This document shows, piece by piece, positions 27,701 to 39,183 of a stretch of 61,600 nt of DNA. Location: NCBI RefSeq assembly GCF_001570405.1, contig NZ_BBYM01000045.1, forward strand, positions 1 to 61,600, given 5' to 3'. Position 1 is the first letter of the stretch; each line of letters opens with the position of its first letter. The notes below the pieces were generated by a model that worked only from the letters and a program-made list of their open reading frames with translations, ran no database searches and was not told the origin of the DNA. The stretch comes from Microtetraspora niveoalba (GTDB taxonomy: Bacteria; Actinomycetota; Actinomycetes; Streptosporangiales; Streptosporangiaceae). The position numbers were made by a program, and so were the translations under genes.

Positions 27701-28242
27701 GCCGGTTCCCGGGCCTCGCCCCGCGTGTCGATGGATTCACCCGCCTCGGAAGGCTCGTAGGCCGCCGGTTCCCCGGCCTCGCCCCGCGTGTCGATGGATT
27801 CACCCGCCTCGGAAGGCTCGTACGCCCCCGGTTCCCCGGCCTCGCCGGGCTCGTATGCCTCGGCGGGGAGGCGGGTCAGCGCGTCCACCCGATCCAGCAG
27901 GGCGAGCGCCGGCCCCTCCGGGACGCGCAGCGCGGGGACCCGCCACAGCGCCATCGACGGGCGGCGCGCGGCCGACGTCAGCCCGGACTCGGGGGACGGC
28001 AGCGGGCCGCGGGCCGAGCCGGGAAGGAACAGGACCAGGTCGGCGGCGTCCGCCTTGGCGGCCGCGGCGCTCGCGGCGTCTCCCCACAGCGGCAGGTCGG
28101 CGGCGATGGCGGCCGCCTCGGCGGCGAACGGATGCGGACGGACCTTCGCCCGCGAGGCGCTCCCCATGCCGCGCGACGTGTCCTCCGCCCAGAGCATCAG
28201 ATCGCCGCCCGACCAGGCGCCGTGGATCACCAGCACGCGCAC
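24793..28242 (-). CDS. SNF2-family DEAD-like helicase/ATPase (HelZ-like)
   Basis: 1149 residues. The N-terminal half is a bacterial SNF2-associated region containing low-complexity Gly/Pro/Glu inserts. The C-terminal half is the SNF2 motor: motif I DDMGLGKT (about 700-707), DEAQ box, LTGTPVENHL (motif III), and a helicase C domain with LVFTQYAEF, LSLKAAGTGLNLTAA and DRAFRIGQ. It is a double-stranded DNA translocase, probably in repair or chromatin remodelling with the overlapping SWIM gene. The start is GTG 28242, but GTG 28236 has better spacing to GGAAGG. Residues about 130-185 contain a 21-residue repeat encoded by a 63-bp DNA duplication. Confidence 0.93.
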   Translation of the reverse strand: MRVLVIHGAWSGGDLMLWAEDTSRGMGSASRAKVRPHPFAAEAAAIAADLPLWGDAASAAAAKADAADLVLFLPGSARGPLPSPESGLTSAARRPSMALWRVPALRVPEGPALALLDRVDALTRLPAEAYEPGEAGEPGAYEPSEAGESIDTRGEAGEPAAYEPSEAGESIDTRGEAREPAAYEPGGEPRAGSRPSSEPGVEPPGAHLPVAGASLRYLAATAGYAVDLVRNGRVLPQLVAEGGGYAARWRPVLTGPYAARFRELAAAMPPVCRAVDGERPSAHVLIEALAPLTDAAVRRSLPDRLLGGHRPGARSPLADRWTVALTGEEAVLHGVTRADAEKLATPLREWFAAAHRLDGPIRVCFRLTEPDPGPDPEPDLYPETGAGPIAEPGPGSSMGPGAGSGAGSGAGPGVGIPHGDLVAEYGGRPATAPDGGVWRLEFALQSAEDPSLYLPARDIWAGAGSPGFPGRPDEALLAGLGRAVRLYPKVDEALRGPRPDGLDLDTAGAYAFLRHAAPLLQAAGFGVQLPAWAGRTRLGLKLTARTRPTGPGAAAGQGFGLEQLVDFRADLAIGDETIGEEELAELARLKVPLVRVRGRWVELDDRQLRAALRAVERRRTGEMAVHEVLREVARGGEDELPLVSVDADGALGDLLSGEADRRLRPVATPAGFHGTLRPYQERGLAWLSFLSEIGLGGVLADDMGLGKTAQALSLLLSEREAGERPGPTLLVCPMSLLGNWQKEAARFAPSLEVYLHHGGDRAREDELAERVGRADLVLTTYGTALRDRDVLAGFDWARVVCDEAQAIKNSAAGQARAVRSLPARTRLALTGTPVENHLAELWSIMEFCNPGLLGAAKEFRTRYQEPIERDGDEAATVALRRATGPFVLRRLKTDKTIISDLPEKLEMKVWCTLTPEQATLYQAVVQDMMERIEGSEGIERRGNVLATMTKLKQVCNHPAHLLKDGSRLPGRSGKLARLEELAEEVVAEGDKALVFTQYAEFGALLQPYLAAHLDRPVLWLHGGLPKSQRDALVERFQSDDEPMLFLLSLKAAGTGLNLTAASHVIHVDRWWNPAVENQATDRAFRIGQTRNVQVRKFICVGTLEERIDEMIERKTALAERVVGTGEDWITGLSTDRLRELFRLGPEAVS
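27691..27846. repeat. 63-bp in-frame tandem repeat in the helicase gene
   Basis: About two and a half copies with 63-base spacing (GCCTCGCC at 27713, 27776 and 27839). The repeat encodes EAGESIDTRGEA and flanking AYEP units in the N-terminal region. Near-identity of the copies points to recent slippage or duplication. The length keeps frame. Confidence 0.85.
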
Positions 28243-28343
28243 TCCCTTCCGAACACGGAAACGGTAACAGCGCGTGCCGGGTGCGCGAACCGGCTGTCCA
28301 CAGGGCCGGCGTCGGAGGGAACCCGCCCCGGCCGCCCCGGGCG

Positions 28344-28376
28344 GGAGCCCCCGGAACCAGGCGTTCCGGGGGCTCC
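28344..28376 (-). terminator. Hairpin terminator downstream of the xylanase gene
   Basis: Perfect 14-bp stem GGAGCCCCCGGAAC / GTTCCGGGGGCTCC with a five-base loop. It lies 70 bases past the xylanase stop on the minus strand and about 100 bases before the helicase start. Confidence 0.75.
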
Positions 28377-28395
28377 GAGAGTTTCATGATTGCAG

Positions 28396-28406
28396 CGAAA
28401 GTTTCG
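28396..28406. promoter_or_regulatory. CGAAAGTTTCG palindrome at the xylanase 3' end
   Basis: An inverted repeat, CGAAA-G-TTTCG, close to motifs I recall near actinomycete xylanase genes. A related palindrome, TGAAA-C-TTTCA, lies at 35276-35286 on the other side of the glycosidase cluster. Here it sits between the xylanase stop and its terminator, an odd place for an operator. Confidence 0.35.
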
Positions 28407-28445
28407 GAACCGGACGTGCGGGAGGTCGTCCCGCACGCCCGTCCG

Positions 28446-29980
<1,535 letters not shown>

Positions 29981-29989
29981 GGTCATGGG

Positions 29990-30031
29990 CCCGCGCCCGC
30001 GCGTTCGCCGAGAGACACGCGCGGGCGCGGG
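29990..30031 (-). terminator. Strong hairpin just after the GH9 stop
   Basis: Perfect 14-bp stem CCCGCGCCCGCGCG / CGCGCGGGCGCGGG with a 14-base loop, starting nine bases past the GH9 stop on the minus strand. Probable terminator or 3' stabiliser. Confidence 0.65.
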
Positions 30032-30039
30032 AGCGCGGG

Positions 30040-32547
<2,508 letters not shown>

Positions 32548-32560
32548 TCAGGGCCTCTTC

Positions 32561-35017
32561 TCAGGGGAAGAGCAGGCCGTACTGGCCGAGGGCGGTGGCC
32601 ACGTCGACCTGCGCCCAGAAGCGGTGGTAGTTGAACGTCGGCGCCGGAGCGGTCCCGTTCAGGTACGCCTGGACCTTCGGCCAGTCCGGGTCGTTCTTGT
32701 ACCAGGACCGGATGGAGATGAAGGTCGAGTTCGAGTTGATCGTGTCGCCGTTCGGCATCTTCCCGGTCCAGCCGGCCGGGACGTACACCGGGTCGTCGAG
32801 GCGGTTGTAGTCCGCCTTCGTCTCCGGCACCGAGACGCCCTTGCTGTCCTGGTTGTTCTTCCAGATGCCGTCGAGCAGCGCCTTGGCGGTGTTCTTGGCC
32901 GCCGCGTTACCGGACTTGGCGGCGTAGAACATCAGGGTCTTGGCGTAGGAGCCGGCCACCCCGACGTCGGTGGTGTGGTCGACGATCGAGACGTGCAGCC
33001 CGGTGTTGGGCGGGGGCATGCCGGGGCCGCTGAAGCTGGCGTCCGGCTGGCCGGACCAGCGCAGCGTCGACGGGATCTGGTACGTGCCGTCGGCGTTCAC
33101 CGTGGTGCCGGACAGCGCCCAGGCGACCCACTTGTCGAGGATGGACTTGGCGTCGGCGTTGCCCGTGGCGTAGTAGTACTCGGCCACGCGCTCCATCGAC
33201 CACGCCTGGAAGCCGAACCACTGGTTGGACGGCGGGTCGTGGTAGACCGGCTGCCAGTCGTACGACATCCCGAAGAAGGTCGGCAGGTTCGCCGGCGGGT
33301 TCGCGTAGTGGCCCTGGTAGCTGTTGGTCGCGCCGCCCGCGATCGCGCCCTCGGCCGACTGCAGCCACTTGTAGAACTGGAGCTGCCGGGTCAGGCTCGC
33401 CGACCAGTCGCCGACCGCCGTCGCGCCCTTGGGCTTCAGCTCGTTCACGTTCGACAGCGCGTACGCCGCGAGCGGGTTCTGGTAGCCGGAGTGGTTGTGG
33501 CTGGAGCCGATCCGCCACGCCCAGCCGGCCGAGGTGTCGCTCGCGCCGCCCCACGCGTAGTACCAGCTCAGCAGGTACGCCGAGCTGTCCTTGCCGGTGC
33601 CGGCCGCGCAGGAGGTGCTGGTGCAGCCCTGCTTCTTGAAGTACTTGTCGTACATCGCGTAGCGCAGGTAGTCGCCCATCTTCGCGGCCTTGGCGACCGT
33701 CCCCGAGATCTGGGACTCCTTGCCCTGCTCCTTGGCCCACTGCAGTGCCCAGTACGCCACCTGCACCGCGCGGGCGTCCGCGTCCGGCGCGTTGGTGTAC
33801 TTCCACTGCTTGGCGTACGAGGCGTCCTTGGTGAACAGGTCGAGGAAGCCGTTCGGGCCGCCGAACTTGAACGTGTCGCAGGACGGCTGCGGGATCGTCT
33901 CGAAGACCGACTCCTCCGGGCCGCGCTGGTACGTGTTGATGTACGCGGGCCTGGTCGTGCCGTCGCCGCACCGGCCGAAGCCGTACGTGTTGTCCACGTC
34001 GAGCAGCCAGTGCATGCCGTACACGTCGCCGGTGCCGTAGGCGCTCTTCAGCTCGTTCGCGATCGGGTCCACGCCGACGCTCACGCCCGATTCGAGCTGG
34101 GACGGGTACTTCGTGACGTCGTCCCACTCACCGGCGTACGTCGCCGGCTTGCTCGCGTTGTAGAAGGAGTTCGTCGGCTGGTCGGCGGTCGCCGGGATGA
34201 TGTACTTCTCCAGCGAGGCCCACGCGTTGTTGAGCTTGCTCCAGTCCCCGGTGACCTTGCCGTACATCGCCTCCAGCCACAGGTAGTAGCTGTACGCCTC
34301 GGACGTGGTCTCGTGGCCCTGGTCGGGGGCCTCCACCATCAGCGTCTCCACCGAGTGGTACGGCACGCCCTCCGGCGAGAAGTACCCGTTGGCCGGGTCG
34401 TGCAGCTTGTTGTACATCGCGAGGAAGTTCTGGACGTACGGGTTGCTCGGCGGGCTGACGCTCGGCGAGGCCGAGGGGGACGGCGACGCCGACGGGGACG
34501 CGGACGGCGAGGCCGAGGGCGAGGGCGAGGAGGAGGGGGACGCCGACGGCGAGGGCGACGGTCCGCCGCCGCAGGTGACCCCGTTGACCGTGAACGAGGC
34601 GGGCTTCGGGTTGGAGCCGCTCCAGGTGCCGTTGAACCCGATGCTCGTGGAGGCGCCGGTCGCCAGGGAGCCGTTCCACGCCAGGTTGGTGGCGGTGACG
34701 GCGGAGCCGCTCTGGCTCCAGTCGGCCGACCAGCCCGGCATCGTCACCTGCTGGCTTCCCGGGAAGGTGAACTTCAGCGTCCAGCCGTTGATCGGGTCAC
34801 CGAGGTTCTTGATCGTGAGGTTGGCGGTGAACCCGCCCTGGCCGGGCGAGGACGTCCACTCGTTGGTCGTGTACGCCACGTCGCAGGAGACGGCGGCGGA
34901 CGCGGGGGACTGCGCGAGGCCGGCCAGCACGCCGGCGGACACACTGGCGGCGGCGATCCAGGCGATCCGTTTCCGGGATCGTGGGAGCGCTCCCGCGCTT
35001 CGGGGTCGTGTGCGCAT
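32561..35017 (-). CDS. Secreted GH48 exocellulase with N-terminal CBM2
   Basis: 818 residues from ATG 35017. The signal peptide carries SRKR near residues 14-17 and a cleavage region around SPASAA (about 41). CBM2 spans about 42-145 ([19 protein letters not shown]). A Ser/Pro linker precedes the GH48 catalytic domain (about 190-818), with the proton donor Glu in [11 protein letters not shown] (about 240) and later signatures [10 protein letters not shown] and [19 protein letters not shown]48 enzymes are reducing-end processive cellulases and the key component of actinomycete cellulase sets. It is first in a same-strand row with GH9 and GH10. A CebR-type operator overlaps its predicted transcription start. 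Confidence 0.96.
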   Translation of the reverse strand: MRTRPRSAGALPRSRKRIAWIAAASVSAGVLAGLAQSPASAAVSCDVAYTTNEWTSSPGQGGFTANLTIKNLGDPINGWTLKFTFPGSQQVTMPGWSADWSQSGSAVTATNLAWNGSLATGASTSIGFNGTWSGSNPKPASFTVNGVTCGGGPSPSPSASPSSSPSPSASPSASPSASPSPSASPSVSPPSNPYVQNFLAMYNKLHDPANGYFSPEGVPYHSVETLMVEAPDQGHETTSEAYSYYLWLEAMYGKVTGDWSKLNNAWASLEKYIIPATADQPTNSFYNASKPATYAGEWDDVTKYPSQLESGVSVGVDPIANELKSAYGTGDVYGMHWLLDVDNTYGFGRCGDGTTRPAYINTYQRGPEESVFETIPQPSCDTFKFGGPNGFLDLFTKDASYAKQWKYTNAPDADARAVQVAYWALQWAKEQGKESQISGTVAKAAKMGDYLRYAMYDKYFKKQGCTSTSCAAGTGKDSSAYLLSWYYAWGGASDTSAGWAWRIGSSHNHSGYQNPLAAYALSNVNELKPKGATAVGDWSASLTRQLQFYKWLQSAEGAIAGGATNSYQGHYANPPANLPTFFGMSYDWQPVYHDPPSNQWFGFQAWSMERVAEYYYATGNADAKSILDKWVAWALSGTTVNADGTYQIPSTLRWSGQPDASFSGPGMPPPNTGLHVSIVDHTTDVGVAGSYAKTLMFYAAKSGNAAAKNTAKALLDGIWKNNQDSKGVSVPETKADYNRLDDPVYVPAGWTGKMPNGDTINSNSTFISIRSWYKNDPDWPKVQAYLNGTAPAPTFNYHRFWAQVDVATALGQYGLLFP
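34982..34995. promoter_or_regulatory. Second CebR-like site inside the GH48 signal-peptide codons
   Basis: TGGGAGCGCTCCCG matches the 14-bp CebR/CelR operator at 13 positions. It lies about 22 bases inside the coding sequence and 141 bases from the promoter-overlapping site. It could act as an auxiliary operator or roadblock. Confidence 0.5.
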
Positions 35018-35122
35018 CTTCGGGGGTTCTCCAAGGTGTGGGGGGTGCATCCGCGGGACCGGAACGCCAGTTGGCGGGCCGGGCCGGGGATGCGGGCGGA
35101 CGGCTGGATCGGACGGATAGTA

Positions 35123-35136
35123 TGGGAGCGCTCCCA
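35123..35136. promoter_or_regulatory. CebR/CelR operator
   Basis: TGGGAGCGCTCCCA is a perfect 14-bp palindrome identical to the known operator of LacI-family CebR/CelR cellulase repressors of Streptomyces and Thermobifida, which are released by cellobiose. It lies 106 bases upstream of the GH48 start and just downstream of a -10-like box. No cebR gene is in the window. Confidence 0.9.
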
Positions 35137-35142
35137 TCCAGG

Positions 35143-35170
35143 ATTGTGGAAGCGCCCTCCCCGATGTCAA
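35143..35170 (-). promoter_or_regulatory. Predicted GH48 promoter
   Basis: On the minus strand, TTGACA (35170-35165) is a consensus -35. It is followed after 16 bases by CACAAT (35148-35143), a four-of-six -10. The predicted start falls on the CebR operator, which fits simple repression. Confidence 0.6.
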
Positions 35171-35275
35171 TCGCCGGCCGCGTCCCGCTCGCCGCGCCCA
35201 CGCCGCGTCGCCCGGGCCCCCCGCGCAGGCTGCGCTTTTGCCGCCACGCCGCCGCCCGCCCGGTGCCGTACTGAC

Positions 35276-35286
35276 TGAAACTTTCA
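35276..35286. promoter_or_regulatory. TGAAACTTTCA palindrome
   Basis: An inverted repeat, TGAAA-C-TTTCA, in the divergent gap between GH48 and the holin-family gene. It resembles CGAAAGTTTCG at 28396. Possible site of a second sugar regulator; weak evidence. Confidence 0.35.
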
Positions 35287-35356
35287 TCTGTTTCGCCCGG
35301 GTTTGTAGCCAGATCGAGGGGTAGGCGCATACGCATCTCCGACATGGGAGGCAACC

Positions 35357-35755
35357 ATGGTTCACACCAAGGAAGCGCAGTCCACCGGCGAGCTGGTCCG
35401 GCAGATGTCGGAGCAGATGTCCCGGCTCGTCCGGGACGAACTGCGGCTCGCCAGGATGGAGCTCATGGAGAAGGGCAGACACGCCGGGTTCGGCGCCGGG
35501 CTCGTCGGCGCGGCCGGGGTGACCGCGCTGCTCGGCGGGGGCGCGCTGGTCGCCGCGGCGATCCTCGCGCTGGCGATCGTGCTGCCCGGCTGGGCGTCCG
35601 CGCTCATCATCGGCGGCGGGCTGGTCTTCCTGGCCATGCTCGTCGGAGTGGTCGGCAAGCAGCGGGTGGCCTCCGCGACGCCCCCGACGCCGCATCGGAC
35701 GATGCACAGCATCAGGACCGACATCGACGTGGTCCGGGAAGGCGTACGGAGGTGA
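35357..35755 (+). CDS. Phage-holin-family small membrane protein (holin superfamily III type)
   Basis: 132 residues. The amphipathic N-terminal helix includes the conserved [17 protein letters not shown] (about 23-40). Two adjacent transmembrane helices follow (about 46-70 and 75-98), then a charged tail. This is the actinobacterial holin-like family (Pfam PF07332), which despite the name is chromosomal, of unknown function and usually paired with a DUF3618 protein as here. GGGAGG precedes the ATG. The stop overlaps the next start (GTGA). Confidence 0.85.
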   Translation: MVHTKEAQSTGELVRQMSEQMSRLVRDELRLARMELMEKGRHAGFGAGLVGAAGVTALLGGGALVAAAILALAIVLPGWASALIIGGGLVFLAMLVGVVGKQRVASATPPTPHRTMHSIRTDIDVVREGVRR

Positions 35756-36132
35756 CCGAGACCGACCCCCGGCTCGGCCTCGCCTCGACCGACGCGGGGG
35801 AGACCGGGGTGCACGAGCAGCTCGTGCGGGGCGCGGTCCGCGACCGGGGGGTGACCCTGAACGAGACCATCCGGCGCGCCGTCGTCGAATGGGGGCCCGC
35901 CGTGGACGAGCTGGCGCAGGTGCGCCGCGACATCGAGCGCGACCGGGCGGAGCTCGCCCGCACGGCGGCCGCGCTGCTGTCCAGGCTGGACCTGAGGAGC
36001 CGGGTCAGGGCGAAGGTCGGCCGGATCGGCGGCGCGGCGCTGCCGCTGGCGGCCGTCGCCGCCGGCGTCGCCGCCGGGCTCATCCTGCGCCGGGCGAGGA
36101 GGGGCTGCCCGCCCGGTCCGGGAGGCGCGTGA
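35752..36132 (+). CDS. DUF3618-family membrane protein
   Basis: 126 residues from GTG 35752, overlapping the previous stop. An acidic N-terminus and a helical segment with the typical [26 protein letters not shown] (quoted here only as [19 protein letters not shown], about 64-82) precede one C-terminal transmembrane helix (about 98-116) and a basic tail. The family is widespread in actinobacteria next to the holin-like gene. A structural role at the membrane is suspected but not shown. Confidence 0.75.
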   Translation: MTETDPRLGLASTDAGETGVHEQLVRGAVRDRGVTLNETIRRAVVEWGPAVDELAQVRRDIERDRAELARTAAALLSRLDLRSRVRAKVGRIGGAALPLAAVAAGVAAGLILRRARRGCPPGPGGA

Positions 36133-36202
36133 CGCTCCCGCGCGACCTCCGCGGCATCGCGATGGTGGCACGATGTCGGGAGAGTCGTGAGAAGGGACGC
36201 GC

Positions 36203-36628
36203 GTGGACGAATGCGTGTTCTGCGCCATCGTGGCGGGCCGCACGCCGGCCGCGACGGTGCTGTCCGACGAGGTGGCCGTGGGCTTCCTCGACGCCCGGCC
36301 GGTGTTCAAGGGGCACGTCCTCGTCGTGCCGCGCGTCCACGTCGAGACGCTGCCGGACCTCCCGGAGGCCGACGTCGGGCCGTACTTCCAGCGGGTGCGG
36401 GAGGTGGCCAGGGCCGTCGAGGAGGGGCTCGGGGCGGCGGGCACCTTCGTCGCGCTCAACAACCGGGTCAGCCAGAGCGTCCCCCACCTGCACACCCACG
36501 TCGTGCCGCGCAACCGCAAGGACGGGCTGCGCGGCTTCTTCTGGCCCCGGGTGAAGTACGCCGGCGACGGCGAGGCCGGGGAGTACGCCGCGCGGATCCG
36601 CGCCGCGATCAAGAAATCTACAACGTAA
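36203..36628 (+). CDS. HIT-family nucleotide hydrolase
   Basis: 141 residues. The N-terminal CVFCAIVAGRTPA is typical of zinc-binding HIT/HINT proteins, and KGHVLVVPRVHVETL is the core strand. The histidine triad is seen as VPHLHTHVVPR near residues 94-104. It hydrolyses nucleoside phosphoramidates or dinucleotides in the cytosol. GTG 36203 follows AGAAGGGA at a good distance. It ends ten bases before the LytS kinase start, so it may be transcribed with it. Confidence 0.9.
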   Translation: MDECVFCAIVAGRTPAATVLSDEVAVGFLDARPVFKGHVLVVPRVHVETLPDLPEADVGPYFQRVREVARAVEEGLGAAGTFVALNNRVSQSVPHLHTHVVPRNRKDGLRGFFWPRVKYAGDGEAGEYAARIRAAIKKSTT

Positions 36629-36638
36629 AGGGCGCGGC

Positions 36639-37811
36639 GTGGAACCCGTTGTGGCGGTCCTGGTGGTGGCGGGGCTCATCGGCGTGCCGTCCGTCGTGCT
36701 GTGGGGAGTGGTGCGCGGCCGGCGCGAGCTGGGCAGCAGCCCGGCGGAGCGCGCGACGTTCGAGACCCTGCACACGGCGTCGCTCGCCGCGCCGCCGCTG
36801 CGCGCCGGTCTGACGCAGGCCGGCGCGCTCAAGGCGTCCCGGCACCTGCGCGAGCTCCTCGGCTCCCCGGCGATCGCCGTCACCGACCGCGAGGGGCTGC
36901 TCGTCTACGACGGCGAGGGCGACCACCACGCCAAGGAGGCGTTCGGCCACGCGGCGAAAACCCTGGAGGACGGCACGACCCAGGTGCTCGCGCTGGACTG
37001 CGACCTGCTGGAGTGCCCCGTCCGGCACGCCGTGGTCGTGCCCCTCACCACCGAGGACCGCGTCGTCGGCACCCTCGCCGCGTACGGCGACCACGCCTCG
37101 GCCGGGCTGGTCCGGGCGGCGCAGGAGGTGGCCCGGTGGGTGGACTCGCAGCTTGAGCTGGCCGAGCTGGACCGCTCCCGCACCATGCTGATGGAGGCCG
37201 AGGTCAGGGCGCTGCGCGCGCAGATCTCGCCGCACTTCATCTACAACTCGCTGACCACGATCGCCTCCTTCGTCCGCACCGATCCGGAGCGGGCCAGGGA
37301 GCTGCTGCTGGAGTTCGCCGACTTCACCCGGTACTCGTTCCGGCGGCACGGCGATTTCACCACCCTCGCCGAGGAGCTGCACTCGATCGAGCGCTACCTG
37401 ACCCTGGAGCGGGCGCGGTTCGGGGACCAGCTCCAGGTCACGCTGCGCATCGCCCCCGAGGTGCTCGCCGTCGCCGTGCCGTTCCTGTGCCTGCAACCGC
37501 TGGTCGAGAACGCCGTACGGCACGGCCTGGAGAGCATGCCGGGCGCGGGCCGGATCTCGATCGTGGCCGAGGACGCGGGCGCCGAGTGCGGCATCAGCGT
37601 CGAGGACGACGGCATCGGCATGGACCCGGAGCGGCTGCGCCGCATCCTGTCCGGAGAGGACCGGGCCACCGGCGTCGGCCTCGCCAACGTGGACGAGCGC
37701 CTCCGGCAGGTGTACGGCGACGAGTACGGCCTCGTGGTCGAGACCGGCAGGGACGCCGGGACCAAGGTGAGCATCCGCCTCCCCAAGTACCACCCCGGCG
37801 TCTCGGTCTGA
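36639..37811 (+). CDS. LytS/YehU-family sensor histidine kinase
   Basis: 390 residues. One N-terminal transmembrane helix (about 4-24) is followed by a GAF-like cytoplasmic sensor (about 40-170). The His_kinase domain of the LytS type has its phospho-His at about 199 in ISPHFIYNSL, and the ATP domain shows PLVENAVRHGLE and EDDGIGMDP. Such kinases pair with LytTR regulators to control carbon-source uptake genes. Its expected partner gene begins only at 39562, on the far side of a divergent sigma-factor/peroxiredoxin segment; the symporter genes follow there. GTG start. Confidence 0.92.
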   Translation: MEPVVAVLVVAGLIGVPSVVLWGVVRGRRELGSSPAERATFETLHTASLAAPPLRAGLTQAGALKASRHLRELLGSPAIAVTDREGLLVYDGEGDHHAKEAFGHAAKTLEDGTTQVLALDCDLLECPVRHAVVVPLTTEDRVVGTLAAYGDHASAGLVRAAQEVARWVDSQLELAELDRSRTMLMEAEVRALRAQISPHFIYNSLTTIASFVRTDPERARELLLEFADFTRYSFRRHGDFTTLAEELHSIERYLTLERARFGDQLQVTLRIAPEVLAVAVPFLCLQPLVENAVRHGLESMPGAGRISIVAEDAGAECGISVEDDGIGMDPERLRRILSGEDRATGVGLANVDERLRQVYGDEYGLVVETGRDAGTKVSIRLPKYHPGVSV

Positions 37812-37911
37812 TCACCGGTCTCCGGTAGGGCGAGGCCGCGTCGCGCCCTCGTGCGTGCCCTTGGAGTGGCGGTCAGCTTCGATCCGCCTTCGGAGCGAAG
37901 ACGGCCCGCAA

Positions 37912-37926
37912 GCCGCTCGAAGCGGC
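37912..37926 (-). terminator. Small hairpin after the peroxiredoxin gene
   Basis: GCCGCT-CGA-AGCGGC, a perfect six-bp stem 32 bases past the peroxiredoxin stop. It lies in the 147-base gap between convergent LytS and peroxiredoxin genes, and other short inverted repeats surround it. Confidence 0.4.
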
Positions 37927-37958
37927 CGTTCCTGCTGGAAGCGGCGCCCTGAGGTGGA

Positions 37959-38426
37959 TCACCCACGTGTGCGGAGGGCCTGGACGGCGGCGGTGATCGC
38001 CTTCCTGTGGTAGCCACCGGTGGGCATGGTGGCGCCGTGGGCCTGGCGGATGATGCCCTGGGAATCGATGAGGATGCTGCCTGACTGCTGCAGCGAGCCG
38101 AAGACCTTTCTGCTCAGGCCGACCATCTCGTGCGGGGTGCTGTGGCGGCCGGTGAGGACGGGGAACGGGATCTCACGCTCGGCCTTCCACTCGGCCGCCG
38201 TTTGGCGGTCCTCGGGGACCGCGACGAGCACTCGGACGTTGTCGGCGGCGAACTCGTCGCGGCGCCGGATGAGGTCGTGGACGTGCCGGTTGCAGACCGG
38301 GCACGACGTCGACCGCATGAAGTAGATGAGCACAGCATGATTGCCCTGGTAGTCGGACAGGTGGACGGCCTGCCCGTCGGTGTCTTCCAGCACGACGTCG
38401 GGCGCGGGTGATCCGGTTTCAAGCAT
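37959..38426 (-). CDS. Peroxiredoxin/AhpC-TSA family thiol protein
   Basis: 155 residues with a thioredoxin fold. Short N-terminal strands (GSPAPDVVLEDTDG) are followed by the active site STSCPVCNRHV with Cys42 and Cys45, then the conserved FPVLTGRHS and GSILIDSQGIIRQAHGA segments. The CPVC pair suggests an atypical two-Cys peroxiredoxin or a TlpA/ResA-like reductase. It has no signal peptide, so it acts in the cytosol. It lies 48 bases downstream of a sigma-factor gene on the same strand, which suggests the sigma factor controls it, perhaps in response to oxidants; that link is inferred. Confidence 0.85.
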   Translation of the reverse strand: MLETGSPAPDVVLEDTDGQAVHLSDYQGNHAVLIYFMRSTSCPVCNRHVHDLIRRRDEFAADNVRVLVAVPEDRQTAAEWKAEREIPFPVLTGRHSTPHEMVGLSRKVFGSLQQSGSILIDSQGIIRQAHGATMPTGGYHRKAITAAVQALRTRG

Positions 38427-38474
38427 GGCGGAACTCCTCTTCGACTCGGGTTGTGGGAATACGGTCTGCTCAGG

Positions 38475-39110
38475 TCAGGCGCCGGTGGATTCCGGGGTCG
38501 TGCGGCCGCCCGCGGCGTCGGTCTTTCCGCTTAGGCCGAGCCGTACCGTGCTGCGCGCCCGGTGTAGCTGGGACTTCATCGCGGCGTTGCTCAGGCCGAG
38601 CCGTACCGTGCTGCGCGCCCGGTGTAGCTGGGACTTCATCGCGGCGTTGCTCAGGCCGAGCCTCTCTGCGACTACCCGCCCCGGGTGGCCCAGGACGTCC
38701 CGCATGATCAACACTCTGCGCTGAACGTCCGGCAGCTCCCTGATCGCCTGCGCGACGATCTCGGCTTCCAGACGCCGGATGACCTCCTCCTCGGCCGACG
38801 TCACCAGACCGGCGCCGGCCTCGTCATAACGATCGAACAGCAGTCGAGCCCGGCGCAGGCACTCATTTCGGACGATTCGGAACATCCACGATGCCAGTGC
38901 TCCGGTAGCGCGGAGTGAACCGATCTTCCGGTAGAGGATGATCAGCGCTTCCTGCGCGGCGTCCTCAGCATCCTGCGGGGACGCGCAAAGATGCTCCGCG
39001 AAGCGCCGCACATGAGAATGGGCACCATGGACCACGGCGGTGATCGACTCTCGATCACCGGCCTGTGCGGCCTCGATGAGCCGCGTGCTCACCCAGCCGC
39101 GGTCAGCCAC
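38475..39110 (-). CDS. RNA polymerase sigma factor (ECF-like) with duplicated recognition helix
   Basis: 211 residues. Region 2 spans about residues 15-88 (DAEDAAQEALIILYRKIGSL, WMFRIVRNECLRR). Region 4 starts about 122 (ELPDVQRRVLIMRDVLGHPG). The recognition-helix segment RLGLSNAAMKSQLHRARSTV (about 154-173) is repeated exactly at about 174-193 because of a 60-bp tandem duplication; a Gly/Thr tail follows. The second copy would extend the HTH with another copy of its DNA-contacting helix. GTG start, overlapped by a 26-codon leader frame. No anti-sigma gene is adjacent. The next gene on the strand is a peroxiredoxin. Confidence 0.88.
   Translation of the reverse strand: MADRGWVSTRLIEAAQAGDRESITAVVHGAHSHVRRFAEHLCASPQDAEDAAQEALIILYRKIGSLRATGALASWMFRIVRNECLRRARLLFDRYDEAGAGLVTSAEEEVIRRLEAEIVAQAIRELPDVQRRVLIMRDVLGHPGRVVAERLGLSNAAMKSQLHRARSTVRLGLSNAAMKSQLHRARSTVRLGLSGKTDAAGGRTTPESTGA
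38533..38652. repeat. Exact 60-bp tandem duplication in the sigma-factor gene
   Basis: 38533-38592 and 38593-38652 are identical, followed by ten more matching bases to 38662. Sixty bases is 20 codons, so frame is kept. Lack of any difference indicates a very recent event or an assembly artefact. Confidence 0.95.
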
Positions 39111-39183
39111 GTCCGCGCCCTCGCCACCGGAACGAGGTCGTGAACAGTGCCTGCCGCACAGCCGGCGTCACGACGTCAGTCAT
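39103..39183 (-). CDS. Short leader ORF overlapping the sigma-factor start
   Basis: 26 codons from ATG 39183, preceded by GGAAGGAG six bases upstream, the best ribosome-binding site in the region. The peptide starts MTDVVTPAVRQALFTTSFRW and ends in Arg/Gly. Its TGA lies eight bases inside the sigma-factor gene, whose own GTG has no clear site. It may be a translational-coupling leader, or the true start of the sigma gene followed by a frameshift. Confidence 0.45.
   Translation of the reverse strand: MTDVVTPAVRQALFTTSFRWRGRGRG

Noticed and set aside
32624-35278. An 884-codon plus-strand frame opposite GH48
   Set aside because: Composition follows the complementary codons of the cellulase, with no motif; shadow frame.
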